Source: JAFDWI01 sp963764215
Lineage (GTDB): Bacteria; Actinomycetota; Acidimicrobiia; Acidimicrobiales; Iamiaceae
Assembly: GCA_963764215.1 (NCBI GenBank)
Contig: CAVXRS010000005.1
Coordinates: 496,001-560,000, forward strand
Direction: 5' to 3'
Length of the DNA: 64,000 bases
The notes below the pieces were generated by a model. That model was not told the DNA's origin. It searched no databases and was given only the letters and a program-made list of their open reading frames with translations. Within the stretch, counting starts at the first letter, position 1, and the number at the start of each line of letters is the position of its first letter. Of the stretch, positions 28,875 through 37,366 are shown piece by piece. The translations under genes and the position numbers were made by a program.

Positions 28875-28967
28875 TCAGCTGCCGCGTTTGCCCGCGTTGG
28901 GCTTGGTGCCGTGGTTCGCCTTCTTGCGGCGGGCGTTGATCTTCTTCTTGAGCGTCCGCTTCGACAT
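28875..28967 (-). CDS. 50S ribosomal protein bL37
   Basis: A 30-residue, strongly basic protein (MSKRTLKKKINARRKKANHG). The ARRKKANHG-T-KPNAGKR core matches the actinobacterial mini-protein bL37 known from mycobacterial 50S subunits. ATG 28967, stop 28875-28877. It is convergent with the kinase gene (12-bp gap) and divergent from ychF. It is easily missed because of its size. Confidence 0.75.
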   Translation of the reverse strand: MSKRTLKKKINARRKKANHGTKPNAGKRGS

Positions 28968-29085
28968 GGTCGACCACGCTACCGGCCGGTGGGTCCGTGG
29001 CCACAATGGGCCTCGTCTCGTCGGGGCCGCGGAGTGTGGTGCGCGATGGTTCGAGGGCGACGAGGTGCCGATACCTTGGCGGGCC

Positions 29086-30162
29086 ATGGAACGATTCGGG
29101 TTCGTGGGCCTGCCCAATGCCGGGAAGTCATCGCTCTACAACGCCCTGGCGGGCGGTGGCGCCCTGGCCGCGCCGTACGCGTTCGCGACGACGGATCCCA
29201 ACGTCGGCGTGGCGAAGGTGCCCGATGACCGGCTCGACCGGCTCGCCGAGATGAGCGCGAGCCGGAAGGTGATACCGGCATCGGTCCAGTTCGTGGATAT
29301 CGGCGGTCTCGTCGAGGGCGCGAGCAGAGGGGAGGGTCTGGGCAACCGGTTCCTGGGCGGAATCCGGGAGGTCGACGCGATCGTCTACGTGCTCCGTGCG
29401 TTCGGCGACGGCGACGTGCCCGGTCCGACCGATCCGCTCGACCATCTGCAGGTGCTGGAGATCGAGCTCACGTTGGCAGATCTCGAAGCGGTCGAAGCAC
29501 AGCTGCCCAAACGCGCCAAGGCGGCGAGACAGGACCCTGCGATCGTCGATGAGATTCGGGCGCTGGAGCATGCCCAGGAGTTGCTGGCAGAAGGAACTCC
29601 GCTGTACCGGTCCACGCTCGACGACTCCGAGCGGGCATTGCTCTCCGGCTATTTCCTGCTCACGAACAAGCCGGTGATGGCCGTGGTCAACTTGGGGGAG
29701 GACCAGCTCGACGACGGTGATGCCGTGGTGGCACCGGTGGTCGCCGAGCTCGGCGGAGCAGGCGAGGTGATCGGCATGTGCGTGCAGCTCGAGGCGGAGG
29801 CGGCGCAGTTCACCGGTGACGAGCGGGCCGAGATGCTCGACGCCTTCGGCCTGGGCGAAGGGGCGCTGCCGCGGTTTCTGCACACCGCTTATCAGCTTCT
29901 CGGATTGCGCACGTTCTTCACCACGGGCGAATCCGAGTCCCGGGCCTGGACGTTCCGGGCCGGATCGAAAGCGCCACAGGCGGCGGGGGTCATCCACACC
30001 GATTTCGAGCGCGGGTTCATTCGCGCCGAGGTCATCGGCTGTGACGAGCTGCTCGCGGCCGGATCGTGGCACACGGCCCGCGATGCGGGAACCCTGCACG
30101 TCGAGGGCAAGGACTACGTGATGGCCGACGGCGACGTCGTGGAGTTCCGCTTCAACGTTTGA
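29086..30162 (+). CDS. ychF: YchF/OLA1 redox-regulated ATPase
   Basis: 358 residues, the normal length. The P-loop is GLPNAGKSS and the switch region DIGGLVEGASRGEGLGN. In place of the GTPase NKxD motif it has NLGE, which gives ATP specificity. The C-terminal TGS domain includes TFRAGSKAPQAAG and GKDYVMADGDVVEFRFNV. YchF binds ribosomes and takes part in stress and translation control. ATG 29086 has no strong Shine-Dalgarno. Confidence 0.95.
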   Translation: MERFGFVGLPNAGKSSLYNALAGGGALAAPYAFATTDPNVGVAKVPDDRLDRLAEMSASRKVIPASVQFVDIGGLVEGASRGEGLGNRFLGGIREVDAIVYVLRAFGDGDVPGPTDPLDHLQVLEIELTLADLEAVEAQLPKRAKAARQDPAIVDEIRALEHAQELLAEGTPLYRSTLDDSERALLSGYFLLTNKPVMAVVNLGEDQLDDGDAVVAPVVAELGGAGEVIGMCVQLEAEAAQFTGDERAEMLDAFGLGEGALPRFLHTAYQLLGLRTFFTTGESESRAWTFRAGSKAPQAAGVIHTDFERGFIRAEVIGCDELLAAGSWHTARDAGTLHVEGKDYVMADGDVVEFRFNV

Positions 30163-30191
30163 CGCGGCGCGGAACCGGGTACGGACGCGGC

Positions 30192-30609
30192 GTGGAACCC
30201 GTGGATGCCGTCACCTGCGACACGACCGGATGGTCGTGCCGGCCGATCGCACCAGCCGACGTCGCGACCTCGGCGCGCGAGCGAAGACATGGTCTGCTGG
30301 GTCGGGAGGGATACCGGCACGTCCTGGTGCTGAAGCCCGCGCGCCAGATCCACACCTTCGGAATGCGATTCGCCATCGACGTCGCCTGGTGCGACCGGTC
30401 GGGAAGGGTGCTGACCACGGCCACGGTGCCGCCCAACCGGTTGAGCGCCTGGGTGTTCCGCGCGCACACCGTGCTCGAGGCCGAGGCCGGTGCGTTCGCC
30501 CGCCTGGGCATCGTCGCCGGTGAACGGTTCGCGTTCCGTCGCCTCGACTCACACGGCGGGCACCTGGCTGGTGAAGTGTCCGGACGAGTCGGGGTTGCGC
30601 CACACTTGA
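30192..30609 (+). CDS. DUF192 protein (frame probably broken)
   Basis: DUF192 pattern: ERRHGLLGREGYRHVLVL, IHTFGMRFAIDVAW, VPPNRLSAWVFRAHTVLEAEAG and LGIVAGERF. As written, the frame has no stop and would run 500 bp into rsmI. One extra base between about 30530 and 30600 would move it to the TGA at 30607-30609, 3 bp before rsmI, giving 138 residues. Function unknown; some relatives are exported. GTG 30192 is chosen, 29 bp after ychF. Confidence 0.65.
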
Positions 30610-30612
30610 CCC

Positions 30613-31500
30613 ATGGCGAGAAGCGGATCCGGAGCGGGAGCGCTGGTGCTGGTGGGCACGCCGATCGGGAACCTGGACGACCTCACGGCCCGGGCTGCGG
30701 CAACGCTGGCCCAGGCGAGCGCGATCGCCTGCGAGGACACCCGTCGCACCGGTCGACTCCTCGCCCATCTGGGAATCGCCGCACCGAAGCTGTTGGTGGC
30801 CAACGACCACACCGAAGCGGAGGTCGCGGCCGAGATCGTGCGTCGGGTGGAGGCGGGCGAGCGGGTCGCCCTGGTCACCGACGCGGGGATGCCCGGTATC
30901 GCCGACCCCGGTGCGGAGGTGGTCCACGCGGTGTTCGCGGCGCGCCACCCCGTCGAGGTCGTCCCGGGTCCGTCCGCCCACACCACGGCGCTGGTGGGTT
31001 CGGGGCTCCCGACCGCCCGGTTCGTCTTCGAGGGGTTTCTGCCGCGCAAGGGCGCGACCCGCCAGGATCGGATCGCCCAGGTCGCGGCGGAGCGCCGAAC
31101 CGTCATCCTCTATGAGGCGCCCCACCGGCTGATCCGCACGTTGGAGGACCTCGAGGTCGCCTGCGGTGGTGATCGTCAGGTCGCGCTGGGGCGGGAGCTG
31201 ACCAAGCTGCACGAAGAACATCTTCGTGGTTCCCTCGCGGCCGTCCTGGGCGAGGTGCGGTCCGTGGCGCCGCGAGGCGAGTACGTGATCGTCGTCGGCC
31301 CGGCCCCCCCGGACGCGGAACCCGACGACACGCTGCTGAAGGAAGCACTGGCGGCCAGGCGTGCGGCAGGTCTTTCCACACGGGACGCCGTTGGAGAAGT
31401 GGCCCACGACCACCGGGTCTCCCGGCGCAGGGTCTACGACCTCGCGATCGACCTGGATCGGGACGAACCTGCCGGCCCCGATCCGCAGACCGGTCGATGA
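30613..31500 (+). CDS. rsmI: 16S rRNA (cytidine-1402-2'-O)-methyltransferase
   Basis: 295 residues. A SAM-dependent methyltransferase of the tetrapyrrole-methylase fold that modifies C1402 in the ribosomal decoding site. Typical motifs are LVGTPIGNLDDLTARA near the start, CEDTRRTGRLL, VTDAGMPGIADPG, VPGPSA, EGFLPRKG and YEAPHRL. ATG 30613. The C-terminal 60 residues form a small helical domain as in RsmI. Confidence 0.95.
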   Translation: MARSGSGAGALVLVGTPIGNLDDLTARAAATLAQASAIACEDTRRTGRLLAHLGIAAPKLLVANDHTEAEVAAEIVRRVEAGERVALVTDAGMPGIADPGAEVVHAVFAARHPVEVVPGPSAHTTALVGSGLPTARFVFEGFLPRKGATRQDRIAQVAAERRTVILYEAPHRLIRTLEDLEVACGGDRQVALGRELTKLHEEHLRGSLAAVLGEVRSVAPRGEYVIVVGPAPPDAEPDDTLLKEALAARRAAGLSTRDAVGEVAHDHRVSRRRVYDLAIDLDRDEPAGPDPQTGR

Positions 31501-31623
31501 GTCCTCGCCGGGACGGGTGGCGACCCTGACGCGTCGTTCCACGTTGGTCCTAAGCTGGGCTGGTGATGAACGATCGGCCTCGGAGGCGACGAGACGAAAG
31601 CCGGCCTGCCCGGCGGCTCGGTC

Positions 31624-32127
31624 GTGCCGGGCGCGGACATCTGGGACGATGACGACGAGCCGGTCGAGGATCAGTCGGCAGGTGCCGAGGTCATCGAACT
31701 CGGCGACCGACTCCCCGGCGTGCTGGACGGGACCGAGGCCGGAGGCGACGTCGATGACGACGACGTCGATGAGGACGAGACCTGGCTGATCGAGGCGCAG
31801 GTCGTGCCCCGGGTCGATGACGAAGGCCCGCACGACGGATCCCGGGGTGTGGAGGTCGACGAGGAGGATTCCGACGAGGCCTTCGGATCGAAACTGCAAC
31901 GGTGGGGCGCCACCTCGGTGCTCGGCGCGAGCCTTTCGGGAATCGGCCTCGGCATCGACAAGGCCGTTTTCGGGCGTGAGTCGACGCAGATCGAGATCGA
32001 GGCCGACGATGACGACGACGGTCGCCGCGACCCGATCCAGGTGAAGCTCGACCCGGACGACCCCGACCGGAGCGTGGCCGTCCTGCGTCCGTGGATGGAG
32101 CATCCGAGCGGTCGGCCGGGGGACTGA
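31624..32127 (+). CDS. Acidic protein of unknown function
   Basis: At least 167 residues, very rich in Asp and Glu, with one semi-hydrophobic segment (GATSVLGASLSGIGLGI) that may bind membrane. No family recognised. GTG 31624 is the first ordinary start. The same frame is open back to 31570, and ATG 31566 would join it if one base between is extra, so the true N-terminus may be about 20 residues longer. Confidence 0.5.
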   Translation: MPGADIWDDDDEPVEDQSAGAEVIELGDRLPGVLDGTEAGGDVDDDDVDEDETWLIEAQVVPRVDDEGPHDGSRGVEVDEEDSDEAFGSKLQRWGATSVLGASLSGIGLGIDKAVFGRESTQIEIEADDDDDGRRDPIQVKLDPDDPDRSVAVLRPWMEHPSGRPGD

Positions 32128-32200
32128 TCCGGATCCTCGCCCGATTCCCGGCCGTGTCGGGCCGCGGGATAGTCGTTCCGTGTCCGTCGGAGGTCGTCGG

Positions 32201-32206
32201 TAGGGT
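32201..32206 (+). promoter_or_regulatory. -10 element before metG
   Basis: TAGGGT ends 9 nt before the metG ATG and no Shine-Dalgarno lies between them. It has the same geometry as at 8363, consistent with a leaderless transcript. Confidence 0.4.
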
Positions 32207-32215
32207 TGGCCCCCG

Positions 32216-33778
32216 ATGAACACCGAGAACGCCGTGGGGACCCCGGGCCGCTTCTATGTGACCACCCCGATCTACTACGTCAACGACGCGCCCCACGTCG
32301 GCCACACGTACACCACGGTCGCCGCCGACGCCCTGGCGCGCTGGCATCGGCTGCTGGGCGACGACGTGTTCTTTCTGACCGGTACCGATGAACACGGTCT
32401 CAAGGTGCAGCGCTCGGCCGACGAGGCCGGACGCACCCCCCAGGAGCAGGCCGACGTCAACGCCGCGCACTTCGCCGCCGCATGGAAGCTCCTGGACATC
32501 AGCAACGACGACTTCATCAGAACCTCCGAACCCCGCCACCACCGCGCCGTGAGGATGCTCCTCCAGCAGGTCTTCGACCGTGGCCACATCTACGAGGGGG
32601 ACTACTCGGGTCTCTACTGCGTGTCGTGTGAGGAGTACTACACCGCCGATGACCTGGACGAGAACCCCGACCCTGACGGGCTCGGGTTGTGCCCGGTCCA
32701 CCATCGCCCGGTCGAGTCGTTCAGCGAGCGCAACTGGTTCTTCCGGCTCTCGGACTTCGCCGAACCGCTCCTCGAGCACTACCGGACCCATCCCGAGGCG
32801 ATCCGACCCCTCGGCAAGCGCAACGAGGCCCTGGGGTTGATCCGTCAAGGACTGCGCGACATCTCGATCTCACGCTCGTCCATCGACTGGGGCGTACCGA
32901 TCCCCTGGGACACCTCGCAGGTGTTCTACGTCTGGTACGACGCGCTCATCAACTATGCGACCGCCGTGGGCTACGGCACCGACCAGGACCGTTTCGCCAC
33001 CTGGTGGCCGCATGTCCACCACGTCATCGGCAAGGACATCCTCCGGTTCCACTGCGTCTACTGGCCGGCGCTGCTGCTCGCCGCCGACATCGAACCGCCC
33101 CACCGGATCGACGTGCACGGCTTCCTGCTGGTCGGTGGCGAGAAGATGTCCAAGTCCGGGCTCACCCAGATCACCCCGGCCGAACTCGTCGATCAGTTCG
33201 GCGTCGACGGCGTCCGGCACCACCTGCTCCACGATCTGAACTTCGGACCGGACGGCGACTTCAGCGAAGAGGCGATGATCGCCCGCTACAACACCGACCT
33301 GGCCAACAACCTCGGTAATCTGCTGGCGCGGGTCGCCACGGTCCTGGCCAAGAAGTGCGACGGGATCGGCACCGCGCCGCGGGCCGATTCCCCGCTGGCG
33401 GCCGTTGCGGCCCAGGTGGTGACCGACGCGACGGCCGCGTGGGAGGCCGTACAACCGTCGACCGCCCTGGACGCCACCTGGCGGTTGCTGCGCGAGGCGA
33501 ATGCGTTGCTCGAAGCGACCGAGCCCTGGAAGGCCGAACCGGGCCCGGAGGTGCAAGCGGTGTTGGGCGACGCACTCGAGGTGCTGCGGATCGTGGCGAT
33601 TCTCGCCTCGCCCGCGCTCCCCGGCGCCACCCAGGAGATCTGGCGGCGCATCGGGTGCGACGGCGAGGTCGCCGACCAGCGCATTCCGGCCGACACGTCC
33701 TGGGGCGGCTATGTGGCCGGCCGTCGGGTGGACAAGGGCACACCGCTGTTCCCACGCATGAGGCCGGTCGAATCGTGA
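32216..33778 (+). CDS. metG: Methionyl-tRNA synthetase
   Basis: 520 residues. Class I synthetase with the HIGH box as HVGH (NDAPHVGHTYT) and the KMSKS loop intact (GGEKMSKSG). The zinc-like insertion keeps CVSC but its second half reads CPVHH, so a full four-Cys site is absent, as in the Mycobacterium-like type. A helical anticodon-binding domain follows and there is no C-terminal tRNA-binding EMAP domain. Its stop overlaps tatD as GTGA. Confidence 0.95.
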   Translation: MNTENAVGTPGRFYVTTPIYYVNDAPHVGHTYTTVAADALARWHRLLGDDVFFLTGTDEHGLKVQRSADEAGRTPQEQADVNAAHFAAAWKLLDISNDDFIRTSEPRHHRAVRMLLQQVFDRGHIYEGDYSGLYCVSCEEYYTADDLDENPDPDGLGLCPVHHRPVESFSERNWFFRLSDFAEPLLEHYRTHPEAIRPLGKRNEALGLIRQGLRDISISRSSIDWGVPIPWDTSQVFYVWYDALINYATAVGYGTDQDRFATWWPHVHHVIGKDILRFHCVYWPALLLAADIEPPHRIDVHGFLLVGGEKMSKSGLTQITPAELVDQFGVDGVRHHLLHDLNFGPDGDFSEEAMIARYNTDLANNLGNLLARVATVLAKKCDGIGTAPRADSPLAAVAAQVVTDATAAWEAVQPSTALDATWRLLREANALLEATEPWKAEPGPEVQAVLGDALEVLRIVAILASPALPGATQEIWRRIGCDGEVADQRIPADTSWGGYVAGRRVDKGTPLFPRMRPVES

Positions 33779-34629
33779 GCGGCGACACGGTCGACCACGA
33801 GGCGCTCGCGGCTGCGGGCCCGTGGATCGACACCCACTGCCACCTGAGCCTTCACGACGACCATCCTGCCGATCCGGGCGACGACGACACGACATCGCAG
33901 CTCGACCTGGACGCGACCCTCGCCGCGGCGGGCAAGGTGGTCGGCGCGGCGCGGGCCAACGGCGTCGCACGCCTGATCACGATCGCCACCGACCTCGAAT
34001 CGGCACGCACCGCAGTCGCCATCGCCGCAGCGCAGGACGGCGTGTGGGCCACGGTGGGCCTGCATCCCCACGATGCCTCCCGCGGCACCGACGGATTGGA
34101 AGCGCTCCTGGGCGAATCCCGGGTGGTGGCGGTGGGCGAATGTGGACTCGACTACCACTACGAGCACTCTCCGCGGGACGCGCAACGCCGCGCGTTCGCC
34201 GAGCAGCTCGACCTCGCGAAGCGGTACGACCTCGCGCTGGTGGTGCACACCCGCGACGCCTGGGACGACACGTTTGCGATCTTCGACGCGGAGGGGATGC
34301 CCGACCGCACGATCATCCACTGCTTCACGGGCGGTCCCGACGAGGCACGAGCCTGTCTGAACCGTGGCGCGATGCTGTCCTTCAGCGGCATCGCGACCTT
34401 CAAGAATGCCGCGGACGTGCGCGCCGCCGCCGCGCTCTGTCCCGGCGATCGGGTGCTGGTCGAGACCGACAGTCCGTTTCTGGCTCCGGTTCCCTTTCGT
34501 GGCAAGACCAACCGGCCCGCGTGGGTGCCCTTGGTGGGCGCCGCGATCGCCGAAGTGCGCGGTTGCCGCCCGGCCGAGTTGGCCGAGGCCGTCTGGGCCA
34601 ACGCGGCGACCGTCTTCCGCTTGGATTGA
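33775..34629 (+). CDS. tatD: TatD-family metal-dependent DNase
   Basis: 284 residues. Amidohydrolase-fold nuclease with the metal ligands in DTHCHLS, the glutamate in VGECGLDYHY, HTRDAWDD, HCFTGG and VETDSPFLAP. TatD proteins trim DNA 3' ends or act in D-aminoacyl-tRNA and DNA quality control. GTG 33775 overlaps the metG stop by 4 bp, the common metG-tatD-rsmA-ispE neighbourhood of actinobacteria, interrupted here by the RlpA-like gene. Confidence 0.93.
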   Translation: MSGDTVDHEALAAAGPWIDTHCHLSLHDDHPADPGDDDTTSQLDLDATLAAAGKVVGAARANGVARLITIATDLESARTAVAIAAAQDGVWATVGLHPHDASRGTDGLEALLGESRVVAVGECGLDYHYEHSPRDAQRRAFAEQLDLAKRYDLALVVHTRDAWDDTFAIFDAEGMPDRTIIHCFTGGPDEARACLNRGAMLSFSGIATFKNAADVRAAAALCPGDRVLVETDSPFLAPVPFRGKTNRPAWVPLVGAAIAEVRGCRPAELAEAVWANAATVFRLD

Positions 34630-34695
34630 CCGGCGCGCGGTCGCACGGACGCGTGATCGGTGCGTCTGACGTGCGTAACGGATGCGTGTCGATGT

Positions 34696-34724
34696 TTGCG
34701 GTTTCGTTACGACTCACCTAGGGT
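34696..34724 (+). promoter_or_regulatory. Promoter of the RlpA-like gene
   Basis: A -35-like TTGCGG (34696-34701) and a -10 TAGGGT (34719-34724) are separated by 17 bp and end 11 nt before ATG 34736. It is the best complete promoter match among the TAGGNT boxes of the window. Confidence 0.45.
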
Positions 34725-34735
34725 GCCTGACTGTC

Positions 34736-35380
34736 ATGTCACCGCACCGTCATCCCCGCTACGCCCATGTCCGCCACTCGCAACGGACGACGAAGCGGCT
34801 CCAGGTGCTGCTCTGTCTCGGTGCACTCCTGCTCGCGGTTCCGGCGCTGATCGCCCGGGCACCCGCCGAGGCTCAGGATTCCGGTGGCCATCACGCATCG
34901 GGGATCAAGGCCGCGCGGGTCACGGCCACCAGCGAAGCCACGACATCGACCACCGAAGCTGCGCCCACCACAGTGACGACCAGCACTCCGCCGCAGACGG
35001 CACCGTCGTCCAGCACCTGGGCGGCTCCCTCCACGACGAGCGCACCGCCGACCTCGGTGACGACCCTGCCCCCGACCACAACGGCGCCACCGACCACCCC
35101 GGCCCCGACAACGGCTCCGGCTCCGGCGCCGGCCGCGACCTCCAATGCCGAGCACGGTGTCGCCAGCTACTACAACGACCCGCACAACGGGTGCGCCCAC
35201 AAGACCCTGCCGTTCGGCACGGTGGTCCACATCACCGCTTCGAACGGCCGGACGGCCACCTGCGTCGTCGACGATCGCGGACCGTACGGTGCCGGGCGGA
35301 TCCTCGACCTCGACACCTCCATCTTCGCCCAGCTCGCACCGTTGAGTGCCGGCGTCGTTTCGGTCACGGCCACCTGGTGA
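34736..35380 (+). CDS. Secreted RlpA-like double-psi beta-barrel protein
   Basis: 214 residues. A signal sequence (VLLCLGALLLAVPALIARAPAEA) is followed by about 90 residues of Thr/Pro/Ser-rich linker and a C-terminal DPBB domain with GVASYYN, LPFGTVVHIT and DDRGPYGAGRILDLD. It has the RlpA/resuscitation-factor-like fold, and the final Asp is in the usual catalytic place for lytic transglycosylases. Its linker resembles that of the NlpC/P60 protein at 5992, so both are probably exported wall enzymes. Confidence 0.85.
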   Translation: MSPHRHPRYAHVRHSQRTTKRLQVLLCLGALLLAVPALIARAPAEAQDSGGHHASGIKAARVTATSEATTSTTEAAPTTVTTSTPPQTAPSSSTWAAPSTTSAPPTSVTTLPPTTTAPPTTPAPTTAPAPAPAATSNAEHGVASYYNDPHNGCAHKTLPFGTVVHITASNGRTATCVVDDRGPYGAGRILDLDTSIFAQLAPLSAGVVSVTATW

Positions 35381-35396
35381 GCATCAGACTCCTGGG

Positions 35397-36224
35397 GTGA
35401 CCCTCACCCGTCGTCAGGTCACCGATCTGCTCGGAGCCCACGATCTCGGCCCCAGCCGGGCACTCGGTCAGAACTTCGTCGTCGACCCCAACACCGTCCG
35501 ACGCATCGCCCGCCTTGCCGACATCGGCCCCGGTGACCACGTTGTCGAGATCGGAGCCGGACTCGGATCGTTGACCCTGGCTCTGGCCGAGACCGGAGCG
35601 TCGGTCACCGCCGTCGAAGTCGACCGCCATCTCGTTCCCGTGCTCACCGAGGTCGTCGACGGCTCCGGTGTCCGGGTCGTCGAGGCCGATGCCGGAGATC
35701 TCGACTGGCCGGAGCTCCTGAGGGGGGCGACGCAGTGGCGACTGGTCGCAAATCTTCCGTACAACATCGCCGTGCCACTGATCTGTGATCTCCTCGATGA
35801 CGTCCCGGCGATCGCCCGGATGCTCGTGATGGTCCAGCGTGAGGTCGCCGACCGACTGGTGGCCGGCCCGGGCGACAGTGCCTACGGAATCCCCTCGGTG
35901 AAGGTCGCCTGGTGGGCGACCGCCCGACTGGTGGGTCGGGTCGGTCCCGACGTGTTCCTGCCGCGCCCACGGGTCGAGTCCGCGTTGGTCGAGATCGTCC
36001 GGCATCCCCAGGGTCGACCGTCGGCGTCGGCCGACGCCGAGTCGGTGTTCACGTTGGTGCGCGCCGCGTTCGGACAGCGTCGCAAGATGCTTCGCCGGTC
36101 ACTCGCCGGCCTCGTCACCCCCGAGACCTTCGCCAGAGCCGGAATCGACCCGTCGGCCCGGCCCGAGACGCTCGCCGTCGGAGACTGGGCGAGACTGGCC
36201 GAGGCGGTCGACGGGGACCAGTAG
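35397..36224 (+). CDS. rsmA: 16S rRNA dimethyladenosine transferase
   Basis: 275 residues. It dimethylates A1518 and A1519 of 16S rRNA. It shows LGQNFVVDPN, the SAM motif EIGAGLGSLT, the catalytic NLPYNIAVPL, and the C-terminal FGQRRKMLRRSL. GTG 35397 gives the standard N-terminus. The kasugamycin-sensitivity gene ksgA is the same family. It is followed after 34 bp by ispE. Confidence 0.95.
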   Translation: MTLTRRQVTDLLGAHDLGPSRALGQNFVVDPNTVRRIARLADIGPGDHVVEIGAGLGSLTLALAETGASVTAVEVDRHLVPVLTEVVDGSGVRVVEADAGDLDWPELLRGATQWRLVANLPYNIAVPLICDLLDDVPAIARMLVMVQREVADRLVAGPGDSAYGIPSVKVAWWATARLVGRVGPDVFLPRPRVESALVEIVRHPQGRPSASADAESVFTLVRAAFGQRRKMLRRSLAGLVTPETFARAGIDPSARPETLAVGDWARLAEAVDGDQ

Positions 36225-36258
36225 GGTCGACGCCGCTGCGACGATGAGGAGAACCACC

Positions 36259-37015
36259 GTGCAGGCATCCGATCCGACCGAGACCGCCCCCAGGGTGGTC
36301 ACGGCGCCGGCCAAGCTGACGCTTTCACTGCGGATCACCGGTGTCCGCGAGGACGGATTCCATCTGCTCGACGCCGAGATGGTCACGGTCGACCTTGTCG
36401 ATGAGCTCCACGTCGACCCCGAAGGTGACTCCTTCGAAGTGGTACCCGTGGCCGGCGGGTTGTCGGTGACGACCGGAGAGGACAACTCCGTACTCCGGGC
36501 TCTGGCATCCACCGGGCGACGTGCCGGAGTCCGGATGGTCAAACGCATCCCGGCCGGAGCGGGCCTCGGCGGTGGGTCGGCGGACGCCGCGGCGATCCTG
36601 CGCTGGGCGGACAGGTGTGATCCGGTCACCGCGGTGTCCCTGGGTGCCGACGTGCCGTTCTGCGTACGAGGTGGACGGGCCAGGGTCACCGGCGTCGGCG
36701 AGGTGGTCGAACCGTTGCCGTTCGAGCCCGCCACCTACACCCTGCTCATCCCGCCCTTCGGTTGTTCCACCCCGGCGGTCTATGCGGCCTGGGACGAGCT
36801 CGGGGGACCGCGTGGCGAGGGCGTGAACGATCTGGAACCCGCGGCGCTCCTGGTCGAGCCCAGACTTGCCGCGGTGGCGGGATCGCCTCGCCGAGGCCTC
36901 CGGCGCGCGACCGGTCCTCGCAGGCAGTGGCAGCACCTGGTTCGTCGCCGGGAACCACCCCGGCGACGGGCACCTCGTCGTGCACACCTTGCCCCCTGAA
37001 CCGGGGCACGACTGA
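36259..37015 (+). CDS. ispE: 4-diphosphocytidyl-2-C-methylerythritol kinase (frame broken)
   Basis: 251 residues after one extra G near 36872 is removed. GHMP kinase of the non-mevalonate isoprenoid pathway. It has APAKLTLSLRITGVREDGFH, the ATP loop PAGAGLGGGSADAA, LGADVPFC, and, in the shifted frame, the third motif VLAGSGSTWFV. GTG 36259 is preceded by GAGGAGA at 7 nt; ATG 36244 is possible but lies within that Shine-Dalgarno. As written it would lose the last 45 residues. Confidence 0.9.
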
Positions 37016-37066
37016 ACGACGCGGAATCGGTGGTCGGCGACCGGCGGGTCGACGACCGGGCTGGGT

Positions 37067-37168
37067 CTACTTGCCTGCGGCCCGCCGCTGGAAACGCGTG
37101 CGCTTGAGCATCTTCTTGTGCTTCTTCTTCCGCATGCGCTTCCGGCGCTTCTTGACCAGTGATCCCAT
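37067..37168 (-). CDS. AURKAIP1/COX24-domain mini ribosomal protein
   Basis: 33 residues, almost all basic (MGSLVKKRRKRMRKKKHKKM, then LKRTRFQRRAAGK). The KKRRKRMRKKKHKK core is that of the AURKAIP1/COX24 domain, related to mitochondrial mS38, which occurs as a tiny protein in actinobacteria. It is convergent with ispE. Confidence 0.75.
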   Translation of the reverse strand: MGSLVKKRRKRMRKKKHKKMLKRTRFQRRAAGK

Positions 37169-37283
37169 GAGGGCCCTGAACCTAGTAAAGAGTGCCCCGC
37201 CGAGACCAAACGAGGACGTGGTCCGGTGACGACGGTCCGGTTCGGTCCCCTCGCACGGGCACGGTACCGTGTGGACTTCCCGA

Positions 37284-37355
37284 TCGGGGGTCGTCCAACC
37301 GGCAGGACACCGGACTTTGGATCCGGCAATGGAGGTTCGAGCCCTCCCCCCCGAG
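37284..37355 (+). tRNA. tRNA-Gln (TTG)
   Basis: Acceptor TCGGGGG pairs with CCCCCGA. The anticodon stem CCGGA/TCCGG holds CTTTGGA with TTG at 37317-37319. The T-arm is GGAGGTTCGAGCCCTCC. The CCA end is not encoded (GCAA follows). Confidence 0.92.
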
Positions 37356-37366
37356 CAAGAGATCCC

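Noticed and set aside
29950..31115. A long frame covering DUF192 and the first half of rsmI as one protein.
   Set aside because: After DUF192 the frame has no domain pattern and overlaps the clear rsmI gene by 500 bp.
34714..34730. CACCTAGGGTGCC before the RlpA-like gene as a third LuxR-type box.
   Set aside because: The arms, the AAAT centre and the distance to the start do not match the two boxes at 20565 and 24292. It fits a -10 element better.
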